64,000 nt of DNA from Arenicola marina (taxonomy: Eukaryota; Annelida; Polychaeta; Arenicolidae): assembly GCA_964019135.1 (NCBI GenBank), contig OZ025255.1, forward strand, positions 24,095,708-24,159,707, in the 5' to 3' direction. This document shows positions 37,601-48,531 of this stretch, in pieces. The translations under genes were made by a program, and so were the position numbers. Every line of letters begins with the position of its first letter. The first letter of the stretch is position 1. The notes below the pieces were generated by a model. That model worked only from the letters and a program-made list of their open reading frames with translations, did no database searches and was not told where the DNA came from.

Positions 37601-40600
37601 ACGTCGCGGCTTACTCACGCGACGTCGCGGCTTACTCACGCGGCGTCGAGGCTTACTCACGCGGCCTCGCGGCTTACTCACGCGGCGTCGGGGCTTACTC
37701 AAGTGGCGCGGCGGCTTACTAACGCGGCGCAGCGGCTTACTAACGCGGCGTGGCGGCTTACACACGCGGCGTCGCGGCTTACTCACGCGGCGTCGCGCCT
37801 TACTCGCCCGCCTCCGCTTACTCAGCGTAGCAGCTTACTCACGTGGAAGAGCGGCCTGGGTTCTTTGAGCAGCTCGTCCTCCCGGTCCAGCGTGCCCCAC
37901 TGGTAGGCGTACTCCGCGCTGCGTCGCTTCCAGTGCTCCAGGTACAGCGTGGCCCACACCACGTTGAGAATGGCGAACAGCACGAAGCACAGGTCGTCCA
38001 CGTACTGCAAGAACCCAGGGACACACACCACTCATACATATATATAGATATATTTCCATTATCTCATCTTAAAATAATCTGTTTACTTTTCTCGGTTGGT
38101 TGCATATTCAGGACGCTTTAACCACTTTTGGCCATATCGCGTCAATGGGGAAAGAAAGAGAGCGTGGAGCCATGTCCCCGGGGGTAACCCCCCACTCTTT
38201 GCGAAGAAGGACAGGGGATCTTTATCCTGTGACCACACAGACATGGCCACGGAGACATGGCCACCGCGGCGTTCAAACCATCGATCGACGTGCCTCTAAG
38301 CTCTCAGAGCACTCCAGGCGAGCGCTCTAACCCACTGAGCTACCGGGTCGGCCCCTAGTTTTCTCGGAGGCTATATAATAGCGCAGTATGTATAGCGTAT
38401 TGCAAAAATCATGTGCGCGTACATCTAGTTGGTATTAGTTACCCTTAGCAGGGTAATCGATTTACAGCTCTATTGTTATTTCTATTTGATATTTATGCGG
38501 AATTACATCGCCTACGGTATAATGAACTCCACATGTTACTACAAGGTAGATAGTTGTAAGGTCAGACATAAAGCAAATATGAGTAAAACCTTTTTTTAGC
38601 GAACTGACTCATAGGTTTATATAGTCATAAGCGCAAATGCCGCGAAACAATTATCACTATTTAAACCACAACAAAAACTGCAAATCCATCGTCTTTCGCA
38701 GACGGACGGATGCCAACTATATATCTAATAGCCAACCATATATTATAAACTTTTGATTTGTCACGTAGTTTTGCTTTATATAGCATAGCTATATATATAT
38801 GCCCGTTAAGCATTTGTTCGAACAAACATGACCAACGATTGCGTCTCTAATGAACGCTCACCCGTGTCCTTCCTAGATTGCCTTAGACTTCCCACATATA
38901 TAGATATAATACAGGTACCTGTTATACAGGAAACTAAACAATCTTAAGATACGTTAGCAATCCCAGCTCAACATCAAAGAACAAAATGCTTCTTCATATA
39001 CAAAGCAACTATAGGATGTACCTGATTAGTGCCCTCGATGAACCAGAGGATGAGGCCAAAGAATGCCGGCAAGGTCAGTGCCCTGGTGTAGTGCCCCAGG
39101 TAGGTGAAGTACATGGCAATCTTCACGCCGAAGTATTCACAGATTTTGTCTGAAATCATGTGAGAGCAATATTTGTTCATATGTCACGCCATTATATCTA
39201 TTAATCGCGACTTTTTGTTTGAATAAATGAATTAATTAGTTTTTTATGCCCCCTTTCCGCACATACGGGATGGGAAGGACCATAGCACCCCAAAGATAAC
39301 GAGTAGCTGGCAATGCTCTGACTTAACTATTAAAAACTGCATAAAGTATAATACTTATCCATTATAATTCAGATTTAGTATTCCAATACAACATTAGGAC
39401 ACATTCTAGAATGGTTACAACCAAATGACGATTAGCTTCTACCACAACGCGGCCTGACCCCTTGCTCAATGTGGTAAGCGGCCTGAGCAGTAAGCCAACA
39501 GGTGAAGGGTTCGAATCCTGGCACCTGACTTTGGAGCATGTATCATCCCACCCATCCACCTCCGCCCGCGCCCGCACCCCGACCTTACACGTTCGTCGCG
39601 AGTATGCCCGCCCCACGCATATCCCGCTGGAGTTCTTACCGATGGGCTGATGCTTGGTGAAGCCCTGGACCCACTCTTTCTGCAGGAATGCCAGATCATC
39701 GTTGTTGTGGAGCGGGAGCACCTGTCGGGCGACCCCCTTGGACAGCAGGATGGGCACTGCAGCCAAGTGATATGTACATGGATGGGCACTGCAGCCAAGT
39801 GATATGTACATGGATGGGCACTGCAGCCAAGTGATATGTACATGGATGGGCACTGCAGCCAAGTGATATGTACATGGATGGGCACTGCAGCCAAGTGATA
39901 TGTACATGGATGGGCACTGCAGCCAAGTGATATGTACATGGATGGGAACTGCAGCCAAGTGATATGTACATGGATGGGCACTGCAGCCAAGTGATATGTA
40001 CATGGATGGGCACTGCAGCCAAGTGATATGTACATGGATGGGCACTGCAGCCAAGTGATATGTACATGGATGGGCACTGCAGCCAAGTGATATGTACATG
40101 GATGGGCACTGCAGCCAAGTGATATGTACATGGATGGGCACTGCAGCCAAGTGATATGTACATGGATGGGCACTGCAGCCAAGTGATATGTACATGGATG
40201 GGCACTGCAGCCAAGTGATATGTACATGGATGGGCACTGCAGCCAAGTGATATGTACATGGATGGGCACTGCAGCCAAGTGATATGTACATGGATGGGCA
40301 CTGCAGCCAAGTGATATGTACATGGATGGGCACTGCAGCCAAGTGATATGTACATGGATGAGCGCGGCAAGCACGACAGAGGACCGCCGTGTGATTGTAA
40401 CTAGACCAGGCGACGTTACAAGACTATGGTTCATTGGCTGCTGTCACGACAGGAACGCCTTTGATTTAGGCCTACGGCTTAGTTTCTGTTTCCACGAGTG
40501 GAACGCCTTGATTCGTACGGCTTAAAAGTCTTGTACTTACAGTAAGTCCAATATATCAAATACATGTATATAGCAAGATATATCCGGATACATAGAATCA

Positions 40601-43600
40601 GACAGACGGAGAATTATAAATATAGTCTAAGTATAGATAAGTAATAAGTATATAAATACCTTCCACTTGGATATTGCATCCCTTCATCTGACATAATTGT
40701 TTCATTCTACTCAGACTAAACCAGAATCGTGCACTGGTATGTCAGTGAGCAACTTCGGGGATTGCAGTTTTATTCCGGAAGTTATAATGCAAATATATGG
40801 TCTTGGGTGAAGTCCAAACCAAATTGTCATAATCCAACATGACGCACAAACCCTAGAAAACCCAATGGTCTGGTCGGACTATAGTGGATACGTGTGGTTG
40901 GGTGCATTTAAACGATATACAGTAAATATTTGCACTATAGTCAGCATCCGAAATCAGCTAATATAAAGTAACCAGACGATAATATAGTCCGACGTCCATC
41001 AGTTATTCCATCCTAACTAACTGACTTAGACACTACACCCGCAGAGATTGTCCCCGGCATCCACGTTCTAGAGATATCCCGGTTTACACACATATATATA
41101 TATATATATATACACTCACCTATCGCTTGACCCTCCAGAAAGGCGACCTTGTCCAGTGTGTCTCCGTCCACAGCCCGCAGGTTGTACAGCATGTGTCGCA
41201 CGATGATCTGGCGCTCCTGGCTGGACAGGAAGCGAGTCGGGTCCTCAATGCCTTCGAAATATTCCTGGTCCTCGTAGACAAACTCCTTCATGCCGCCGCC
41301 ATAGTCTGCCTTCATCGGCTTCTTGATGGCGAGCTCCTCCGCCCCCCGCAGCAGACTGAAACAGCGAATGGCGTCTTTATCATGATGCTACTGTCATTAA
41401 ACGTGGCTAGCTGTACCTGCCATCCCAGACTTACAGTGACCCGATGGGGTTACGAAGGGATTACGTCACATAATTATGATGAAGTGTGATAGCGTAACTG
41501 TAGTTTAGAATGATTGGGGCGTGAGTAAATTCAGGGCACGTTTAATTGCTAATCACGAAAACTGCTACGCCATAAGCTAATACCGACACTCAAATGGCGC
41601 ATTGCGACACTATGTTATAAACCACGATATGTTAACTAATGTATACATATCCTTGTCGGATACCAAAATGATTTCATCTAATGATATGGGTACATATTGT
41701 GACATCAAGGCGCTCACTGGTTTTAAGTCGAGCCATTTCCTTGGGTGTTTTTATGCGTTAAATCGGTTTGGGAATAGGTCTTCTAGATCTAGATGCAGCA
41801 GCACGGTCATAGGTTCGAGTGCCCCGTGTCTAGTAAGCTTCTGTTGATATAGCCTGAAGGCCGTTGATACTTCCGTGTTTATTCGGTGCTGGTGTGGCCT
41901 AAAGGCTGACGGTTGGAGTTCCTAGGGCTAAATGGCCACGATATATTTATTTTGGCAACTGATGGCGATGGGTTTAAACACCACATGCATCAACGTGTAT
42001 GCACGTATGTACCTTCAGCAAAACCGTCAGTTAGTCCGATTTGCCACAGCATGCATGAACATTAACGAGACAATACAATACAATTAAGACCCGTGTGTGA
42101 ATGTGATGCAGGCCCTCGCCGCTAGGTGGCCATATATAAACGGACCGGGCTTGAGTCTTATTTGTAAGCAGTAGTAGCGGTGCCGGTCGGGGCCCTGGCA
42201 CTAAAAGACAAACTGACAGTAACTTGTTTAATCCGTTGAGGACGTGAAATGTAAATAATTAACACGCTAAGTCAAGGATATTGTATCCCCTCGGCAACAA
42301 AAAAACAGAGGTACTGACCAGCACCATGCCTACGGCTTGATCTAGAAATGGTATTTTTTGTTGTAACTTATTGTCAGTACCACTCTGATGCGAAATCACA
42401 TGACCTAGATAATTCGAACAAATATCTCCTCTCTGCCATTTCCTCTCCGAGATAAGCAAGGTATTGGGTACTATCCTGCCAAGTGCAATACTACCAATAT
42501 CAGGAGATCTCAGGAGAGAAAGGAAACCAGGAGTTACGGGAGGCAACAGCTGGCTTTACCAGGCAGACAATGTATATTCATCGGGGTAATAAGATCGCAT
42601 TAGCACAAAAAGCTATCAACCAGTTACCGCGTTGAGCACATTTAATCCACAGATTTAAGTGACCTTTAAAGGCCAAATAACACCATAAACTAATTTAATT
42701 TCCCAAAAATTTAATGTATTGCGGTATTGGCTGTTTTGATACTAGAGCCTAGACTTTGACCTCTGACTCCGGCTCCGAAGCAAATATTACAGTTTGCACA
42801 GTCTGTCAGTGTGCGATAATGCGGTACCATCGCGTTCCGGGCTTCACTGACCCCTACTTCACTGCAAGGACAAAACAGTAACCAAAAGGAACCCGCCCCA
42901 ACCATTCCACCAATACCCATGTATATACCACAGATCCGGATACCGAGGGAGTCGCTATGCCCTAATTCCCACCCCTCCAACCTATTTTTGGCAGGCCTAT
43001 CTGGCAGTGGCGGATCCAGCGGGGGGGTTACTGCAGCTTAAGCCGCTCCCGCACCCCCTGGTCAAGCCGCAGAACCCCGCCCCCCCCCCCAGCCCCATCG
43101 ACAGGTTTAGCCCCCCGAAAATAAAGAAGCCTATCCCTGTCCAGGAGCAGCAACCTCATGCTGAAGAAGGGTCAGTGCCACCCCCCCCCCCCCCTCGCTT
43201 CCGCCGCCTATGCACTGTAATCAAGACGCCCCCCTCCCTCCACCCCCTAAAGTTTGGATCCGCACCTATCTGCCAAAGGGTATGTTCAATATCTTACAAA
43301 AAGCCTGTCCTCCGCCCCCTTCCTAATCGCTTAACGTCTGCTTCACCCCCGCCCATCCGCCACTGACCCAGTTACTGCTATGGCACCAGCTCCTGGGAAG
43401 ACGCCCATAGCGTTCAATATATTACTCATAATAGCTTAACACAGCTAATTGAAATAACTACTCACAACCATGCGAGCCAAGCCGGTGGGAGCCTAGCCTG
43501 GCCCGACTCACTTAACCCCAATAGATAACAAGGATTCCCAAGGCAGGTATGCTATGCTAGAGCGGCAATGCCACCAGACATGACCAGAGGTGGCCGACAC

Positions 43601-46600
43601 AGACCCAACTTGCTGTATTAAATAAAGCTGGTGATACAGCAATTATTCACCTACATAACGACTTTGAAATGTCATGATAATATATATTATCATATAAGCG
43701 ATCTTTTAAACATTGTTTTTTGACATCTTCGGAATGCACTGCAGGAGGTTGTTAGCTTCTGAATCAACTCTTTTAAGAAATTTATGGATTATCTATGGTC
43801 TATCTTCACGCTAAAAGGCAAAAAACGGTAAAAATTGGGATGAGGCAAGGAAGCTACATGTTCCCACACGAGAATGCATAACTACGATTCTGCAACAAGG
43901 TGCCCAATACATTTGTCCACACTGTATCTCGGGCGGACACAAATGCCCCAACTGCAGTGTTTCCATGTGATACCTTAATAATTTCTCCAGACATTAAACA
44001 TACATCCGTCGCAGGAACCGAATAAAATGAACGGAAATAATCATTGCGCTGGGCGCGAATTGCGTCGGTTAAATTGGGATATTATTGCGACCACGCCATA
44101 TTGAAATATTCATTGGCATGGTTGTGGTGTGTATTGGGTTTGTATGCCGAGAACGTTGAAGCACGAGTTTATCTGTAACTAGTATGATATAGAGGGTGCT
44201 TGTCAAGCCGAAAGGCATACATGCGGGCCCATGCAGCGTGATCCATTTACTGCTGTTATGGTATGGTCGGTGGGGTATGTAGGCTACGTACGCTTAGATC
44301 ACAAAATGGAAATATCCTGGATCGTTTCACAACATCGGGGACTGTTCGAGCCATTGGAGAATACATCCATTTCTGATCCATTTTCAAAGTGTCATGCTAT
44401 TGTAGCGTTGACTATACGTTATAACTTTTCATTTGGGGACAATCACCCCGCTTCGGTACATCAATAATATCTGGTATAGGCTTTTGTCATCGCTTGTCAT
44501 TCGAAATAGCTAGCTGCTACATAATAACGCAATCATCAGGGCTATCTGTCCGTCTGTGGCTGTTGACGGATAGGTCTCGCCTGGCTGTGGAGCTGGAAGG
44601 CCCATATGACGGATATGGCTAACGCCGCACTATATACGATGGATGGTTAGTAGGAACGAAAGGGACCATATCCCATGTTAGAGCCCACGAACGGGATTAG
44701 TACAGTACATGGCAGGCGTGAGTCACACGGGAGCTAATCTAAAACAAAGGTTTGCCATACCATGAAAAACTACATCGCCCGGTAGGTTGTATATTCAGGA
44801 CGCTTTCCCCACCTTTGGTCGTATCGCGTCAATGGGAGAAGGAAGGGAGAGTGGAGCCATGTCCCCTGGGGTAACCCCCTACTCTTTGCGAAGAAAGACA
44901 TGGGATCTTTATCCTGAGACCACACAGATATGGCCCCAGCGGTGCGCGAACCACCGATCCACGTGCCGTTAGGCTCTCAGGTGGCCACAGCGCTGAATGC
45001 CAGCGCTCTAACCCACTGAGCTATCGAGGCGGCCCCTATAGCGCCCAGAGACGCGGGAACTAACAGAATCGGGGTTGAACGTGATTCGTATCTGACTGTT
45101 ATAGAAGGAGCTCATCCAAAGAAATTCCAGAAGGTTTTCTATACCACCTTTGACTCCTTCAATGGCTAGGGACATGACCGGCCTCAGCGGCAGATTGGGG
45201 AGTTGGTCTATTCCCTTCCCCTGTGCAACAGAGCCCCGCTAAATAAAGCTTTCACATGAGTGCGGCACGATAAGGCCGTGTATATACACCGCTGTGGTCG
45301 GTCCTTAGTGCGTCCATGCACCATCTGCGACAAAACCCTTGGAAGATGCCACAGGCATCATAGTCTGGACCCGACTGGCAACTGTGTCCATGTCTCACAG
45401 TGGACCTGTCTCCTGTGGCATTCTGCCCACAGCAGTGGTTCATCACATTCACTCTTCGTACAACGATAAACCACACGGCTTTGAATGCCAGATTGTGCAT
45501 CAATAGAGATGTCGCTAGTGTGTGGTGTCCATAGTGTTAAAACTTCCATTGCACCCGCGTTTGGGCCAGGACTCCCGTGTTTGTTGCAAATTTGTGCTAC
45601 ATTCCAGCTGTGCCCCCGCCGCTCCGGTTGGTTACGGAGCTCACTCCACCCAACGTGCATATGATCCTTATCTTTAGGTAACAAGCCTAAACGCCAATGT
45701 TGATGTGGATAACTGTTAATTGCCACGCGCCAAGTACCTCTCAGCATAAGAAGGAACATTAGAATCACATTTAAACATCGAAACAGGTCGATTTATTCTG
45801 ACATCCCTTAAAAAACTTATGTTACCCGATGCAAATCATGTAGTAAAGGTTTTACTGCTCGAGTTACATGCAATTTCACGCATACAATTGTTCTAAACCG
45901 CGAACATAAACCGCAGCCAGGGGAGTATATTCATCATCGGCAAAATAATAAGTTTGAAATAACCAGCCTGTAAGTACCGGTAACGTAAAGTAACCGATAA
46001 AATAAACGACTAAATGTCCGTTTTCGTTGGGTAAAGCCTGATATTTCACAGACGAACAAGCCGTTATTCCGTCAGTGACGTCACATTCCGACGTCTTTGC
46101 GCCGACCGCTTGATAAGGGGCGCACGATGTACGGGGGATTCGATAATAAATACAGGTGACGTCCAAATTTACATTTATTGTCCGCATGTCATTCCTGGTC
46201 TCTCACACCCGCCCCAACCCGTCAGAGTCATTGCACCACCCTCCTTGTACGTAGCCGGTCAGACATGTTCATGTCGTATGCGTAATCCAAGAAGGTTTGA
46301 GGAGGCACGGTTCATCCCTTCCCCACTTTTACCTCGTGAGCCACTTGCTCGACTACGACATCTCGGCAACGCTCATTATTAACTATGAAATAGCAATATT
46401 ATGTGTCCACGCTTCTCCTTGCAACCGATGAAAGGAAACAAATTTAGCAAAGCCCACCTTCAAACGCATGAATCCGTATGTGATATATGTGGGACACCCA
46501 ATGAATAACGCCACATATCAGGGCCGTCAGACACTTTAGACAAGGTGGTGGGGGGGGGGGGGGCGTTCATGATCGCAAGATAACCCCTACAATTGTCCAT

Positions 46601-48480
46601 GCGAAGGGTATTTGTAATACTCCCATTTCTAAATACAGCAAGATTACCCCTATAATTGTCAACGTGAAGGGTATTTGTAATACTCCCATTTCTAAATACA
46701 GCAAGATTATCCCTTCAATTGTCAATGCGAAGGGTATTTGCAACACTCCCATTCCTAAATTTGTCGCTTAGATTACAAGGTAGAGGCGCGCCCAAAGCAT
46801 CCATATGCTACCGCACTGTGTGCTGCTTGAGTAGCCCACCAGCGGCCTGCGGACACGGGCAAGGAGGTGAGGGTGGGGGGGGGGGCTCAAGTGGGGTTAG
46901 TGTTTAGCTTATCGACTTTAGAACGGTAACCCTAAACAAGCGTAGTCCCTAATCTTCTCATAGCACGCACGTACAGGCTTAGGTTGATAATGAAACCGGA
47001 CAAGAGCTTTACTGGGCAATGATCTAGTTTAACCAGCTGTAGCGTAACGGATTGGTGTGAAGTGGCGGGGGTGGGGGGTAAGTGAAGGTGTGTGGGAGGG
47101 GGGGGGGCAGCTGGAGAGGATAGTCAATGGCATATCTCGTAAAGGTCGAGGCACGGCTTATACCGCAGGTTGTTCCCCATTGATTTCTGGCCTGAGCGCC
47201 AAGCTGTACGCAGGTAGGCTAGGGCGTGGCTCACGCCAACAATAGCTAGAATACGATCAGTCCCATCCACACACTCTAGCTTTCATTATCATATAACTAC
47301 ATCGCTTTCATTATTATATAACTATACACCGTCAAACAAAAGTGACACTTACTTGTCATATATAGCCGTGAGGTAGAACCCGTAGACGCCTGTGTTGCTA
47401 TGGTGACGGACGTGGACGGCGAGCTCCGGCGTGCGCGCGCGCAGCCTGGCCAACAACCACATGAGCACGTGGTCTTCGGTTTTGGCGGGGAACGTCATGA
47501 GGATGTCGCAATCGCGCGTGGGAATCGTGTGCATCCATACCTTGCTGGAGACGACGAACCTGGAGGTGCTGCCGAACTTCTTGCTGAGCAGCTTGGTGCC
47601 CGCTGACAGGAAGAGGACAAAGCACAGCATTATGGCGTCCGGCAGAATCGACACTATGAAGTGGAAAGCGTGCCCCACCGTCAGCAACAACATCAACAGC
47701 TGCTGCAGCGCGTAGTTCATCGATGAAAATCGATAAGTGACCCGTCAAATAAAACCCAAGCCGTTTTAACCGGCTCGAAAATGTTTCACGACAAATAAGC
47801 ACTGGATGCCAGCCACTACTGTAACAGCTTTGCTAAAAAAAAGACAGTGATAACATATCCCTTATGGTTGTAAATTCCGCAAGATGGTATGGCAAGACGT
47901 TATTGAAGGATGACATCAAACATTGATGTCACTTCCTGATCAGCACGCAGTTTTACAGTCCTATGTGATGTAACAGCGTCTGGGTATGCGCGGCATCGTA
48001 AGTATCCCGGCAAACATTAAGACGATCACTCGCCCATCAGGTCACTCCTGCCTTGTGAGCTTACCACAGCTGGCAATTTACATTATATAATCCGACATTA
48101 TTCAGGTTCAAATCACAAGTAAAAAAAGGGTATACTGCAAACATCCAAGCAATCCCTCTGCCACAAACGCATTTGTATCAACCCCGTTGGGCGGTTTTAA
48201 TGCTACAAACAGTCATATCCATTGGTCCGTCGCCATTCATTGGCTGTACGTGTAGCTACCGACAGCGACAGCTTCAAAAACTATTCCTTCCTTATCGCTA
48301 AGTGAATAGTCATGTTTAGGCACGTCTTTTCTATAGAACTACAAACCACAACTGCACAGACACACGAGTAAACAGATATCATATGCCTAACATCTGGTGA
48401 GCATCGATTCTGGTTCGAAGGTGACGTCATTCCAAACGATACACGGGCTAAACGAACAGGAGCAAAGGGGTCATTCATTA

Positions 48481-48531
<51 letters not shown>

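Larger units (their letters stand above)
41356..47352. other. ANO8 intron 2, no additional gene recognised
   Basis: Holds a MITE (43005-43372), a full SINE (44785-45045), a 63-bp tandem repeat (46571-46757) and G-rich runs. Minus-strand open frames at 45252-46187 have no recognisable domain. Confidence 0.6.

Noticed and set aside
37391..37906. Open frames with VSKPRRR or RLTHAAS repeats
   Set aside because: Translations of the 21-bp donor array. Neither continues the exon 6 frame, which stops soon after the donor.
5506..40358. CRISPR array as an explanation for the regular repeats
   Set aside because: Units are contiguous with no unique spacers, and the context is an intron-containing animal gene.
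39362..40434. Three minus-strand open frames of 224 to 326 residues repeating WLQCPSMYISLGCSAHPC
   Set aside because: They are the three readings of the 32-bp array at the ANO8 exon 4 acceptor. Only the last 39 codons in one frame are real exon.
41775..41840. GGTTCGAGTGCCCC resembling box B
   Set aside because: No matching box A at the expected distance.
45252..46187. Several minus-strand frames of 80-136 residues inside ANO8 intron 2
   Set aside because: No recognisable motif, no fitting splice signals, and frames change over short distances.
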